In this document: positions 1-8,695 of the stretch, in pieces | Layout: each line of letters opens with the position of its first letter | Position numbering within the stretch: the stretch's first letter is position 1 | NCBI GenBank assembly: GCA_035623335.1 | Contig: DASPTQ010000183.1 | Coordinates: 1 to 64,000, forward strand | Source of the DNA: JAFAGX01 sp035623335 | GTDB lineage: Bacteria; Acidobacteriota; Terriglobia; Terriglobales; Acidobacteriaceae | DNA: 64,000 nucleotides | Reading direction: 5' to 3' | Position numbers and translations under genes: made by a program | Notes under the pieces: generated by a model | What the model saw: only the letters and a program-made list of their open reading frames with translations | What the model was told of the DNA's origin: nothing | The model's database searches: none

Positions 1-2
1 TT

Positions 3-110
3 CTCGAGCAGACTTGCCGCAAGGCGGGGTTGGCCATCGACGCCTGGCAACATGGGGCGGCCCTGGAGGCCTTTACCGCCGAAGTCTTCGGGGATCACGA
101 CCCAAAATAA
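3..110 (+). CDS. C-terminal end of a CDS cut by the window edge
   Basis: The third frame is open from base 3 to a TAA at 108-110. It encodes 35 residues (LEQTCRKAGLAIDAW..., ending FGDHDPK). The composition, with Ala/Glu/Asp-rich helical character, looks like real coding sequence, and this frame is more protein-like than the other two. No domain can be recognised from so short a piece, so the product is unknown. The rest of the gene lies left of the window. Confidence 0.5.
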   Translation, partial: LEQTCRKAGLAIDAWQHGAALEAFTAEVFGDHDPK

Positions 111-263
111 CCCGCTCGCTCGAGTTATCCATGGGCCGCGCTGGCAGTCCCTGCCTCTCCACCCTTAGGATGTCCGCCAGCGGGGGGAATGGAAAAACCC
201 TGGAAAACGAAAACCGGGAAGGTTTGTCCTCCCCGGTTGCGCTAGAACAAGATGCGATAAGGA

Positions 264-1220
264 CTACTGAGGATCGAGTTCCACCCCATCGCCCACGTGC
301 ATGTCCTCTAAGGCGAATACAATCATGCCGGTCGAGGTGGTGGCTGTCGTGCTGAGGATGACGACCTCTCCCACCGCGCGTCGGGGAAAATCGACCACGC
401 TGATGGTTGGGCCCTTCCCTCCGTTGAACAGGCCGCGCTCGATAACCGGCGGCTTGGCCTGAGTGTCTTCGGCCACCGAGGCTTTGAACGAGAGCGAGTC
501 CACCGGATTGTGGAGATCAGCTTCGTAGGCGCGAAACGCACGGAAATAATCCCCTACCTTCACACCCTGGTTGCTGCCGAAGTTCAAGTACACCTTCATC
601 CCCGTGCCGAGCTCCGTGTCAAAATCCTTAGCCAGCACGATCCGGCCGCTGGTCTTTCCATTGCTGGGGGCAAAACGGTCAAACAGTATCGGTGCGTGCT
701 GGGGAATGTTCGCTTTTTCAACGTAGGGAACGACAACGTCGCCCGGCACCAACGGACTGCAGCTGAACTCAATCTGGGCAATGGCATGATCACCGCGGGT
801 GTCGAGCACTCGGATGGTTCCCAGATCCGCATACGGAGCGCCCATCGCCCGGATCATGGTGAATTGTCCGGGAAATATCTCATAGCGATTGGGATCGCGC
901 AACTCACGAACAATCGAGTAACGCTTTCCGAGTTCGTATCCCTTGCCGTTCAGGTAAACGATTTCCCCGTCACCGTAGTGGGTGGTGTTCGGGGTGTCCA
1001 GCCCGCCCATGACGTAGCTTGCGTTCGGCAGCGCGGTCGGATTGACAAAACCCGCGCAGTAGAGGTCGGAGCGAGTTGGATTGACGATTCGCTCCGCCGG
1101 AAAATTCAGGTTCGTGGTCACGGTTCCTGCGGGTGTGCTTTGATCTGGAGGGGAAGCGGGCTGCTCGGCGCGCACACCGATTGCCAGACACAAAACCACT
1201 AACAAGCTTGTTTTCTTCAT
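264..1220 (-). CDS. Exported protein of unknown function
   Basis: A 318-residue protein whose first ~18 residues (MKKTSLLVVLCLAIGVRA) form a clear signal peptide, so it is probably periplasmic or outer-membrane associated. A GGAGG Shine-Dalgarno sits 7 bases before the ATG, which fixes the start. The C-terminal half carries two stretches of the form 'Asn-x-Gly-x-x-x-Gly-Val-x-x-Gly-Asp-x-Phe' (near YLNFGSNQGVKVGDYF) and '...MHVGDGVELDP'. These recall the small beta-barrel C-terminal domain of FlgT-like and other envelope proteins. That resemblance is by eye only. It is divergently oriented to aroDE and appears monocistronic. Function unknown. Confidence 0.7.
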   Translation of the reverse strand: MKKTSLLVVLCLAIGVRAEQPASPPDQSTPAGTVTTNLNFPAERIVNPTRSDLYCAGFVNPTALPNASYVMGGLDTPNTTHYGDGEIVYLNGKGYELGKRYSIVRELRDPNRYEIFPGQFTMIRAMGAPYADLGTIRVLDTRGDHAIAQIEFSCSPLVPGDVVVPYVEKANIPQHAPILFDRFAPSNGKTSGRIVLAKDFDTELGTGMKVYLNFGSNQGVKVGDYFRAFRAYEADLHNPVDSLSFKASVAEDTQAKPPVIERGLFNGGKGPTISVVDFPRRAVGEVVILSTTATTSTGMIVFALEDMHVGDGVELDPQ

Positions 1221-1342
1221 GTTCTAACCTCCAGGCCTAATCCACCGCCTGTCGTCCTTTTGGTCTTTAAGTTACCTAAAATGAAAGACTTTCAGCCCGG
1301 ACACTAGCAAGCCGGAGGGAGGTGGTCAAGGTTACGCCGGTG

Positions 1343-1360
1343 TTATCCGCGATAGGATAA
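1343..1360. promoter_or_regulatory. Inverted repeat between divergent genes
   Basis: TTATCC-N6-GGATAA, a perfect 6-bp dyad with a 6-base spacer, lies in the 171-bp divergent intergenic region between the exported protein and aroDE. It could be an operator for either gene. No regulator can be named from sequence alone, and a dyad this short could be chance. Confidence 0.3.
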
Positions 1361-1391
1361 AAAGTTTTGTGCCTAAAACACTAATCCCTAG

Positions 1392-3011
1392 TTGCATCTA
1401 GAATCACGCGCTTGTAAGATCGCGCCACTCTACAATCTCGTGAACGCTGCTTTGAACAACTTCGTTGCCCGTCTTCGGCCCTTGCGCTTGCCCCGGGTCT
1501 GTGTGGCTGTGACCGGGGCCGATCCGGCCGCTATGCTCGAAAAAGCCGAGGCTTTGGTTCGCGATAATGCCTTTCTGGAGTTCAGGTTAGACTACCTACC
1601 CCGTCCCGTGCTGGCTTTGCCGAAGATCAAGCAATTCACCGAGTACCACCCCCAAGTGGTGCTGATTGCGACCTGCCGTCGGGCTCCGAACGGCGGAAAG
1701 TTCCAGGGCTCGATTGCCTCCGAACTCGACATTTTGTGGAGAGCGGCGGCCGCCGGCTGCCAACTGCTTGATCTCGAACTGCAGTCTGCCGCCCACACGA
1801 AACCCGAGGCGCTCCATCGGCTGCGAAGCGCAGCGTCCTTGATCTTGTCCTACCATGATTTTCACGCGACCAAAAACCTGGACGAAACCCTCAGCCGGAT
1901 GGTGGCGATCCCGGCTGACTTCTACAAGGTTGTCACCACGGCCAACACTCTCTACGACAATGTAGAGATGATGAAGTTCATTGAGCGAAATAGCGATCGT
2001 TACTCCCTGATCGGCCTGTGCATGGGAGAGCAAGGCATCATAAGCCGCGTGCTCGGACTAAGAGCGGGAAGTATCTTTACCTTTGCCGCCGTACGCGAAG
2101 ACGAAAAGACCGCACCCGGACAGATCACCGCGCGCGAACTGCAAAGCACGTATCGCGTTGAGCACGTGGACGCTCCAACCCGGGTGTATGGCGTGGTCGG
2201 CAACCCGGTGGCGCACTCGCTTTCCCCCGCCGTCATGAATGCTGCTCTGCGGCGGGAGACGGTAAACGCCGTCTACCTGTTGCTGCACGCGAAGACCTTG
2301 AAGGATCTGCTCGCCTGCGTCCGTGATATTCCCATTCATGGGCTTTCTGTGACCATGCCTTACAAGGAAAAGATTATCGAGTATCTCGACAACACCGACA
2401 GCCACACGGCCAAGATTGGAGCCTGTAATACCGTGGTCCGGGCACAAGACGGCAAGCTTTACGGGTTCAATACAGATACTGCGGGCGTGGTCCGGCCTTT
2501 GCAGCAACGGCTGGAACTGGAGAATGCCAAGATCCTCGTCCTCGGCGCAGGTGGTGCCGCCCGAGCCGCAGTCTTCGGATTAAAGGAGCGAGGCGCGGAA
2601 GTCTCCATCCTGAACCGTACGCCCGGTCCAGCGCAAAAACTCGCGCGAGCCGCTCGCGCCCGAACCATCAAGCGTGCGGATCTGGCGAAGCAGTTCTTTG
2701 ACGTCATCGTCAATGCCACTCCGGTCGGCATGGGCAACACGCGCGAGTCCCCCTTGAACCAGAACGAAATCAGAGCGCGCTACGTCTTTGACATGATCTA
2801 CGATCCGGTGGAGACGCGTTTGCTGAAGCTGGCGAAAGCAGCCGGTGCTCAGGTCATTCCCGGCCTGGAAATGTTTATTCACCAGGCGGCCCGCCAGTTT
2901 GAAATCTGGACTGGCAAACCCGCCCCGCTGACGGAGATGTTCAATGTCGTCACTAAGGCCCTAGCCGAGCGCGACGCCTCTAGTCAAACTGCTGAAAACA
3001 AAAGGCATTGA
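1392..3011 (+). CDS. aroDE: Bifunctional 3-dehydroquinate dehydratase (type I) / shikimate dehydrogenase
   Basis: Two consecutive enzymes of the shikimate pathway are fused in one 539-residue chain: dehydroquinate to dehydroshikimate to shikimate. Residues ~34-250 are a type I (class I aldolase, Schiff-base) dehydroquinase: EFRLDYL near 63, the catalytic His in SYHDFHAT (H155) and the Schiff-base lysine in DFYKVVTT (K179). Residues ~264-525 are an AroE-type dehydrogenase: GNPVAHSLSP, catalytic lysine in MPYKE (K325), Asp in FNTDTAG (D362), and the NADP-binding GAGGAAR loop (385-391). The longest frame starts with TTG at 1392. Family alignment begins near PRVCVAV (residue 34), so a downstream GTG (1440) is also possible. 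The fusion order is the same as in plant DHQ-SDH and several bacteria. Confidence 0.93.
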   Translation: MHLESRACKIAPLYNLVNAALNNFVARLRPLRLPRVCVAVTGADPAAMLEKAEALVRDNAFLEFRLDYLPRPVLALPKIKQFTEYHPQVVLIATCRRAPNGGKFQGSIASELDILWRAAAAGCQLLDLELQSAAHTKPEALHRLRSAASLILSYHDFHATKNLDETLSRMVAIPADFYKVVTTANTLYDNVEMMKFIERNSDRYSLIGLCMGEQGIISRVLGLRAGSIFTFAAVREDEKTAPGQITARELQSTYRVEHVDAPTRVYGVVGNPVAHSLSPAVMNAALRRETVNAVYLLLHAKTLKDLLACVRDIPIHGLSVTMPYKEKIIEYLDNTDSHTAKIGACNTVVRAQDGKLYGFNTDTAGVVRPLQQRLELENAKILVLGAGGAARAAVFGLKERGAEVSILNRTPGPAQKLARAARARTIKRADLAKQFFDVIVNATPVGMGNTRESPLNQNEIRARYVFDMIYDPVETRLLKLAKAAGAQVIPGLEMFIHQAARQFEIWTGKPAPLTEMFNVVTKALAERDASSQTAENKRH

Positions 3012-3186
3012 TCAAATCCTGGTTTGTCTCGTCCGATTCCGGCGACTGAACTCCTCGCCTTCCTGACCGATCGCTAGAGCTGTCGCCGGACACACGGCGG
3101 CTTCTCGACAAACTGCTAGGCTGTCGCATGGGTCTGGGCGTCCCCGGGCTCAGAAATTCACGCGATGCGCGATTGCTACAAAAAGG

Positions 3187-3216
3187 TTGCATTTATCCCG
3201 GGTACCAAAGTAATAT
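3187..3216 (+). promoter_or_regulatory. Candidate promoter for the GvpL/GvpF-like gene
   Basis: In the 338-bp gene-free stretch 3012-3349, TTGCAT (3187-3192) is spaced 18 bp from TAATAT (3211-3216). A directly repeated TATCCCGG (3194-3201 and 3218-3225) flanks the -10, which would suit an activator or repressor site. The AT-rich run TAATATATAT stands out in a GC-rich context. Nothing else is seen in this gap; no ORF in it has protein-like composition. Confidence 0.35.
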
Positions 3217-3349
3217 ATATCCCGGAACGTGATTTTAAGCGTTCTCTAGTCGTGGTACCGCCCTTTCTTCCAAGGTTCAAGTGCCGTAACCAGCTGTACC
3301 AGCTCGAGGTGTTGCGCTGGGCCTCGAGCCAGGTACGGGAGACACCCCT

Positions 3350-4093
3350 ATGGCGTGGTACGCATATTGTCTTACTGAGCAACAAGCCCTCAATGGAATC
3401 CGTGCGCGGCGTCCGTTCCTGCTAGAAGGCACTCAGGGAGTGAACGCAGCCGCCGTCTTAAGCTACCCCAGTGGTGAATTTTCTGTGGTGGTCAGTGAAT
3501 ACGATCGGGCAACCGGTAGTCTGGATGATAGGGCCGTCCTCGACCACGCGCGCGTAGTCAGCGTTTGCTTCCGCAACGGGACGGTGCTCCCCTTCCGTTT
3601 TGGCACCATCTTTGACAGCGATGAGGCGTTGCGACAAGCCGTGCGCGCCAATCGCCGGGCCTTCGGGCAGAGTGTGGCTCGATTACGCGGCAAGGCCGAA
3701 ATGCACCTCAAGCTCGTCGTGCGCGACGGATCCTGGCGTGACGCCATGATGGATGTCGAGTTGCCGGATACGGTCGGAGGCGAGTATCTGATGAAGCTGA
3801 GGGAAAAGGCGTCGCGCGACCGCGAGCGCCAGACCAAGGCACGGGCTTTGTCGGTGCAGGTGCACAAGATGTTCAATCCGCTCGAAGAAGAGATTAGTTG
3901 TAAGAGAGTTAACACCGACGGCATGCTGATTGACATCGCGCACCTGATTGATTCGAAGTCGGTAGAGAAATACCAGAACCGCTACAACACGGCTGCCAAG
4001 CAACTCAAGAACTGCGAGCTGACGGTAACCGGTCCCTGGCCGCCCTATCATTTTTTGCCAGGTAAGTTACGAACGGTAGCAGGTCACTCCTAG
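3350..4093 (+). CDS. GvpL/GvpF-family gas vesicle protein, orphan
   Basis: A 247-residue protein that reads as GvpL/GvpF: an N-terminal 'WYAYCLTEQ' strand, then 'VSEYDRATGSLDD..VLDHARVVSVCF..GTVLPFRFGTIFDS', which matches the family hallmark 'H..V......P.RFGTVF'. The helical middle 'ARLRGKAEMHLKLVVRDG' and the C-terminal 'ELTVTGPWPPYHF' are also typical ('.GPWPPY.F'). In gas-vesicle producers GvpF/L binds GvpA during vesicle nucleation. No gvpA, gvpN, gvpK or gvpG gene is nearby, so this copy is either an orphan recruited to another job or part of a split locus. The ATG is preceded by GGGAGA at good spacing. Identity is fairly sure; cellular role is unknown. Confidence 0.85.
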   Translation: MAWYAYCLTEQQALNGIRARRPFLLEGTQGVNAAAVLSYPSGEFSVVVSEYDRATGSLDDRAVLDHARVVSVCFRNGTVLPFRFGTIFDSDEALRQAVRANRRAFGQSVARLRGKAEMHLKLVVRDGSWRDAMMDVELPDTVGGEYLMKLREKASRDRERQTKARALSVQVHKMFNPLEEEISCKRVNTDGMLIDIAHLIDSKSVEKYQNRYNTAAKQLKNCELTVTGPWPPYHFLPGKLRTVAGHS

Positions 4094-4470
4094 AGTAACT
4101 TCGAGTAACTTCCGGACCGGGAGCCGGAATGAGGGAGGCTAGGTGCCTGCTCGGAATGTGCAGGAACCTGCAGTCTTTTTCCCCTCGAGCCCCGACCCTC
4201 GCCTATCCTCGATCTGGCCAGGGGCGCCAGAAGTGGAAGCGGAGCAAGGAGTTGGCACCTCCGAAGATCTCATCCGCTAAGACCCCCATTTTTGGCGCAG
4301 CAAGTGCTCCCTTATCCAGGCAATGAAAGAGGCCGCCGAACCATTCACCTTCATTCGCCGCGCTAGACATTACTTCTCTCTGCGCCACTCCGGCTGGCGG
4401 ATCGAGATTTACGATCGCCTTTCCTAAAACCTTCCTGAGTTGCCTCTTTTGGGATAGTGGCTCCAGAAAT
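4094..4470. other. Gene-free stretch
   Basis: Between the GvpL/F gene and the M28 peptidase I find no convincing coding sequence; short frames here have no protein-like composition or start signals. It opens with a direct repeat GAGTAACTT at 4093-4101 and 4103-4111, just after the upstream stop codon. The rest is unremarkable until the hairpin at 4473. Confidence 0.4.
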
Positions 4471-4472
4471 GG

Positions 4473-4502
4473 GGCCGCTTATTCTTTGCGGCCTATTTTT
4501 AT
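4473..4502 (+). terminator. Intrinsic terminator-like hairpin
   Basis: GGCCGC (4473-4478) pairs perfectly with GCGGCC (4488-4493) across a 9-base loop and is followed by TATTTTTATT. This has the stem-plus-U-tract form of a Rho-independent terminator. It would end transcripts coming from the GvpL/F side before the peptidase gene. Confidence 0.6.
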
Positions 4503-4591
4503 TCTGCCGCCCGTCTGAATCTGGCCTTTTCCTAACCCAGCTTTCTGCCCTTCCCCTCGAGAAGGTTTTGCCCTTACACTTGACGATCTAC

Positions 4592-6016
4592 ATGCGCGCA
4601 CCGATTTCCTCTGTGTTGGTCTTGGTTCTGTTAAGGGTTTCCTTCGGGCAGGCTCCCAGCTCTTCGGCAAGTTCGCGATCCATTTCTGCACAATTGAAGA
4701 GCGAGCTCATCGCTTTGCGTGATGCCGCTTTGGCCGACGACTATGCTTACGAACAAGCCGCTTACTTGACCGACAACATCGGGCCGCGCCCTGGCGGTTC
4801 TCTCGCCGCCGAGGCGGCGGTCCAATACGTTGCTCAGGAACTGCGCCGACTCGGACTTCAAGTTCAGTTAGAAGAAGTCAAGGTTCCCCATTGGATTCGC
4901 GGTGTCGAACGGGCCGAGCTGGTGGAATATGCGGGACAGGCGCAGGGAACTACGCAGAACATCGTGCTCACGGCACTGGGAGGAACCGTACCCACTCCGC
5001 CGGCCGGCATCACCGCCGGAATCGTGGTGGCCAAGACCTTTGCCGGTCTGAAGCAACTGGGGCGCGAGGCGGTATCGGGGAAGATCGTGCTCTTCAATGT
5101 CCCTTTCGATAAGCAAAAGGCTGCCAATGGCATGGCGGGTGAGGCCTATGGCGAAGCCGTCGCCTATCGTGCCTCCGGTCCAAAAGCTGCCGCCGAGTTG
5201 GGGGCCGTTGCCTGTCTTGTCCGTTCCGTGGGCGGGGCGGATTACCGTCTGCCGCATACCGGCTGGAGCGCACCGGCGGGAATTCCCGCTGCCGCCGTGA
5301 CCAGCGAAGACGCCGACCTGATTGCGCGTTTAGCCGCCCAGGGCGAGGTGCGCATGCACCTGACGTTGACCTCACAAACCGGGCCCGACAGCACGAGTTA
5401 CAACGTGATCGGGGATCTCAAGGGCAGCGACCACCCTGAGCAGGTGGTTGTGCTCTCCGGACATCTCGACTCCTGGGACCTGGGGACGGGGGCGATGGAC
5501 GATGCGGTTGGCGTCGCCGAGGCCATGGACGCCGTCCATCTCATCCAGCAATTACACTTGCACCCGCGACGTACCATCCGCATTGTGGCCTGGATGGATG
5601 AAGAGAACGGAGGGCGTGGTCATGATGTCTACGCCAAGAACCATGCTCGAGAGATTGTCAATCACGTCGCCGCCATCGAGAGCGACTTGGGAGCATCTCG
5701 TCCTCTAGGTTTCCAGGCGGAAATGAATCCCAACGCACTCCCCCTGTTGAGACCCGTGCAGGACGTTCTCGACAGCTTCGGAGCCAACTTGATCCGCTTG
5801 ATCTCGCGCAGCCCCGGGGCCGATATTGCTCCGCTGGCTGAGGCCGGCGTTCCCGCGCTCGGCCTGCTCGAGGATAGTCGCATCTACTTTAATTACCATC
5901 ACACCGCCGCCGACACGCTCGATAAGATCGTGCCCCAGGAACTGCGCGAGAATGCCTCCGCCTTGGCCGTGATGGGTTATGCCTTGGCCACTATGCCCGA
6001 GGTATTGCCGCGATGA
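4592..6016 (+). CDS. Exported M28-family zinc aminopeptidase (carboxypeptidase Q-like)
   Basis: Predicted secreted metallopeptidase that cleaves peptides from one end using two zinc ions. From the ATG at 4592 it is 474 residues with a signal peptide (MRAPISSVLVLVLLRVSFGQ); the frame stays open upstream, but that extension lacks signal-peptide form. Residues ~115-245 form a protease-associated (PA) type insert. The zinc ligands of family M28 are visible: GHLDSWD (H291), GAMDDAVG (D303), the Glu pair in WMDEENGG (337/338), IESDLG (D364) and FNYHHTAADT (H435/436). Layout and length match plasma glutamate carboxypeptidase (CPQ) relatives common in Acidobacteriota. It probably scavenges peptides in the periplasm. 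Confidence 0.9.
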   Translation: MRAPISSVLVLVLLRVSFGQAPSSSASSRSISAQLKSELIALRDAALADDYAYEQAAYLTDNIGPRPGGSLAAEAAVQYVAQELRRLGLQVQLEEVKVPHWIRGVERAELVEYAGQAQGTTQNIVLTALGGTVPTPPAGITAGIVVAKTFAGLKQLGREAVSGKIVLFNVPFDKQKAANGMAGEAYGEAVAYRASGPKAAAELGAVACLVRSVGGADYRLPHTGWSAPAGIPAAAVTSEDADLIARLAAQGEVRMHLTLTSQTGPDSTSYNVIGDLKGSDHPEQVVVLSGHLDSWDLGTGAMDDAVGVAEAMDAVHLIQQLHLHPRRTIRIVAWMDEENGGRGHDVYAKNHAREIVNHVAAIESDLGASRPLGFQAEMNPNALPLLRPVQDVLDSFGANLIRLISRSPGADIAPLAEAGVPALGLLEDSRIYFNYHHTAADTLDKIVPQELRENASALAVMGYALATMPEVLPR

Positions 6017-6228
6017 CGTTTTTCTCCCCCGCGGTAGCATGGGCTCCCGGCCTTTGCTCGACATCCTCGCCAGAAGCACAAGGCTTCGCTCGACTCGATG
6101 CATTAAATCGGTTGAACGAACCTTGAATTCGTTGAATCCCTGACCGCCAGTTGACGCATCTCATTTTACGCGCATATCATCTTCGTTTGGCCGACAGGCG
6201 GCGAGGATAGAGGGAAGGGGTCGTTTTT

Positions 6229-6615
6229 TTGGTGAAGTTGGCATCCATGGACAAAAAGAAGCTCGATTATTTTCGAAAGCGGTTAGAGACGCGGCAACAA
6301 GAGTTGCGCCGCATGGTCTCCCGCACACAACAGGACGGACGCTCGGCCGACGAAGACACGGCGCAGGACATCGCTGACCGCGCCGCCAGTTCCTACAATA
6401 AAGAGTTCCTCTTTCATCAGAGCAACAATGATCGCCAGCTCTTGCAGATGGTGGACGGAGCCCTGTCTCGCATTCGCGAGGGCAGCTTTGGGGAATGCAT
6501 CTCTTGCGGTAAAGAGATCAATCCCAAGCGGTTGGAAGCCGTGCCCTGGACGCGCCATTGCATCGATTGTCAAGAGAAACTGGAACAGGGGCGCCTGGAA
6601 GAGGCCTCGCGGTAA
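6229..6615 (+). CDS. DksA/TraR-family C4 zinc-finger protein
   Basis: A 128-residue protein with a long N-terminal coiled-coil (KKKLDYFRKRLETRQQELRR) followed by a C-terminal four-cysteine zinc finger (CISC...CIDC). This is the architecture of DksA/TraR, which insert a coiled-coil into the RNA polymerase secondary channel and modulate (p)ppGpp-dependent transcription. The acidic DksA tip residues are not clear, so it may be a general TraR/YbiI-type member rather than true DksA. The frame opens TTG-GTG; a strong purine run (GAGGGAAGGGG, 6210-6220) supports a start at 6229 or 6232 rather than the ATG at 6247. Confidence 0.88.
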   Translation: MVKLASMDKKKLDYFRKRLETRQQELRRMVSRTQQDGRSADEDTAQDIADRAASSYNKEFLFHQSNNDRQLLQMVDGALSRIREGSFGECISCGKEINPKRLEAVPWTRHCIDCQEKLEQGRLEEASR

Positions 6616-6637
6616 ACCATCTTGATCGACTCGCTAC

Positions 6638-6659
6638 GCCGCCGCCATCCGGCGGCTTT
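6638..6659 (+). terminator. Intrinsic terminator after the DksA/TraR gene
   Basis: A perfect 7-bp stem (GCCGCCG, 6638-6644; CGGCGGC, 6650-6656) with a 5-base loop is followed by TTT. It lies 23 bases past the stop codon. Strong stem but short U tract. Confidence 0.6.
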
Positions 6660-6788
6660 CCTGTCTGGTCTGGGCGGATCGGATTTCCAGTCATTCAATG
6701 GATTGGACAGCGGCGGAACCGCCACGCACCTGACGCACGCTCGGATCCCAATTCGGGTGGAGCGGAACTGGAAAGAGGAGACGCGGTG

Positions 6789-6821
6789 ACGGGTCGGCCA
6801 CCTAGGTGGCGGATCACCCGT
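6789..6821. repeat. Nested palindromic hairpin between convergent genes
   Basis: A 14-bp perfect palindrome GCCACCTAGGTGGC (6797-6810) is enclosed by ACGGGT (6789-6794) and ACCCGT (6816-6821), giving a two-tier stem. It abuts the phoU stop codon at the junction of the convergent DksA/TraR and phoU genes. It may act as a bidirectional transcript end, although there is no T tract. Confidence 0.45.
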
Positions 6822-7507
6822 TAGGTTCGCTGCCCGGTTCGCCCTGGGCGCTTGCGCTCGTGGCGCATGCTTCGCCCCTCGACCAAATGGAACAACTCCT
6901 CCCCCAGATTCTTGGCGTGATCTCCGGCACGCTCAAATGCCTGCGCCATCAGAAGCAGACTGGTGCTGTAGTCGAAGCTGCCGTCCTTGCTCTCCAGGTG
7001 GCGGCGGAACACCGCGTGACAGACATGATCGATTTCCGTATCGGTCTTCATGACCCAGTTGGCGGGTTCGAGGTCGCGCTTCACAAAGCCTTGATGAATA
7101 TTCTCCAGCATCTTCTCGAGAATCTCCGCCATGGCAATCAAATCGCGCCGGTCCTCTTTGCGCAACCGTCCGGTTAGGTGCCGCAGACGCTGGGTGACCG
7201 ACCAAGTCAGATCACCAATGCGCTCGAGATCAATAATGAATTTGAGACAGGCGAGCAACTCTCTCGCCTCGACCTCACTCACCTGCGTGATCGCGCTCGT
7301 GATCTCCTGGTCGATCTCGCGTTCCATGCGGTCCAGCTCTTTCTCGCAGTCCTTTACCGCAATAAACGCCATGTTCGAGGAGTTTTCGAGGAAGTCACGC
7401 AGATTGAATGCGGCATCCTTTGCCACCAGGCAGGATTGCTCGACCAGGCTGGTCATCTCCCGGGTAGATTCGAGTTCCCGAACCGTTTTGCTCTTGGTGG
7501 CTGCCAT
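6821..7507 (-). CDS. phoU: PhoU-family phosphate uptake regulator
   Basis: A 228-residue all-helical protein with two PhoU repeats: 'FLENSSNMAFIAVKDCEKELDRMEREID' in the first half and 'DTEIDHVCHAVFRRHLESK...LLMAQAFERAGDHAKNLGEEL' in the second. The E-R-x-x-D-H/D metal-binding motifs (ERIGDL, ERAGDHAKN) are intact. PhoU connects the PstSCAB transporter to PhoR/PhoB signalling and limits phosphate uptake. No pst or pho genes are adjacent, so this is a stand-alone copy. It may instead pair with a Pit-type transporter elsewhere. Confidence 0.88.
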   Translation of the reverse strand: MAATKSKTVRELESTREMTSLVEQSCLVAKDAAFNLRDFLENSSNMAFIAVKDCEKELDRMEREIDQEITSAITQVSEVEARELLACLKFIIDLERIGDLTWSVTQRLRHLTGRLRKEDRRDLIAMAEILEKMLENIHQGFVKRDLEPANWVMKTDTEIDHVCHAVFRRHLESKDGSFDYSTSLLLMAQAFERAGDHAKNLGEELFHLVEGRSMRHERKRPGRTGQRT

Positions 7508-7728
7508 CGCAACAAGATGATAACGCCGAAAGGCCGCTGGCCGCGAACTGCAAAGTTTGCGCCTGCCCCGGACCTTCGTCTACGCCAATTATGGCGAGGC
7601 GACCGTCCCTTGGCTCCCGCCTGCGGCCAACTTCGAGCCAAGTGCTAGAGGTTGGCGTTCGTGGTACAGGCAGGGGGATTCGAGCCATATTTCCACTTAT
7701 TTCCCACCATTTCCACTTGCGTGCACAA

Positions 7729-8655
7729 ATGCTTGTGGATAATGTTAACAAAACGGTTACCAACGCTGTGCATCGATACCGTCGAGAAGATCTGGTTCGG
7801 ATCTTGCGGCTCACGCCCCGCCAACTGGCGGCGTGGGAAAAAGCTGGTCTGGTGCCTGTCAGCGAGAGCTACTCCTTCTTTGATCTCCTGCAAGTGCAAA
7901 AGGTACGGGACCTGTGCTCCTCGAGAGTGCGCCCGGCGGTGATCCGCCAATCCCTTACGGCCATGCAAAAGCAGGCGGCGGGTATGGAAAACCCCCTGCT
8001 CGAGGCCGGAACGTTCACTACCGGGCACCGTGTTGCCTTTCGCCACGATGGCAAGGTGGTCGAACCCATTGCCGGACAATTCATGTTCGATTTTGTGTCT
8101 TCCGACAACGTGGTGACCGCCAGACCGGTTGCCGTCGGTGGCGCCAAGGTTGAATCGAAAGATGTGGCTGAACTTTTCACCCGCGGCATAGCCCTCGAGG
8201 AAAATGCCGCCACCCAGAACCAGGCGATTGCGGTGTATCAGATGGTGCTCGAACTCGATCCCGAACACGCGGCGGCCCACATCAACCTGGGGACTCTGTG
8301 CTACAACCGTCAGGATTACACCCGGGCCGAGAAGCATTACCGCATCGCCATCGGCATCGACCCCCGCTATGCCCTGGCGTACTTCGATCTGGGCAACGTA
8401 CTCGACGAGACCGGCCGGGTGAGCGAAGCCATCCAGGCTTATAACACCGCGCTCCAGCTCGCGCCCACCTACGGCGACGCGCACTACAATCTGGCGCTGG
8501 CCTACGAAAAGATCCGGGAACCGCGTAAGGCGCTGAAACACTGGCGCGCCTACGCGAAACTCGATGCCAGCGGGCCTTGGGCAATCCATGCCCGGAATCA
8601 GATCAAACGAATCCTGCAGGCGGACGGCTTGAAGTTAGTCTTGAGCCGCCTCTGA
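7729..8655 (+). CDS. MerR-type HTH protein with C-terminal TPR repeats
   Basis: From the ATG at 7729 the protein is 308 residues. Residues ~15-75 look like a MerR winged helix ('YRREDLVRILRLTPRQLAAWEKAGLV', 'YSFFDLLQVQKVRDL') that would bind DNA. A linker follows, then at least three tetratricopeptide repeats, for example 'AAAHINLGTLCYNRQDYTRAEKHYRIAIGIDP' and 'ALAYFDLGNVLDETGRVSEA'. TPRs are protein-interaction scaffolds, so the gene joins DNA binding to partner binding. The frame is open further upstream (7591), but that part is low-complexity and unlike a folded N terminus. Target genes are unknown. Confidence 0.82.
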   Translation: MLVDNVNKTVTNAVHRYRREDLVRILRLTPRQLAAWEKAGLVPVSESYSFFDLLQVQKVRDLCSSRVRPAVIRQSLTAMQKQAAGMENPLLEAGTFTTGHRVAFRHDGKVVEPIAGQFMFDFVSSDNVVTARPVAVGGAKVESKDVAELFTRGIALEENAATQNQAIAVYQMVLELDPEHAAAHINLGTLCYNRQDYTRAEKHYRIAIGIDPRYALAYFDLGNVLDETGRVSEAIQAYNTALQLAPTYGDAHYNLALAYEKIREPRKALKHWRAYAKLDASGPWAIHARNQIKRILQADGLKLVLSRL

Positions 8656-8695
8656 ACGTCCCAACCGCTGCGGCGGTGAACTGAGTTGCCGTTCC

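Noticed and set aside
14..355. 113-residue frame at the left edge
   Set aside because: Its composition is Arg/Ser/Gly-rich noise; the third frame in the same place (3-110) reads like a true protein C terminus, and the rest overlaps the exported-protein gene antisense.
4129..4326. 65-residue ORF between GvpL/F and the M28 gene
   Set aside because: Random composition, no Shine-Dalgarno, no similarity to any family I know.
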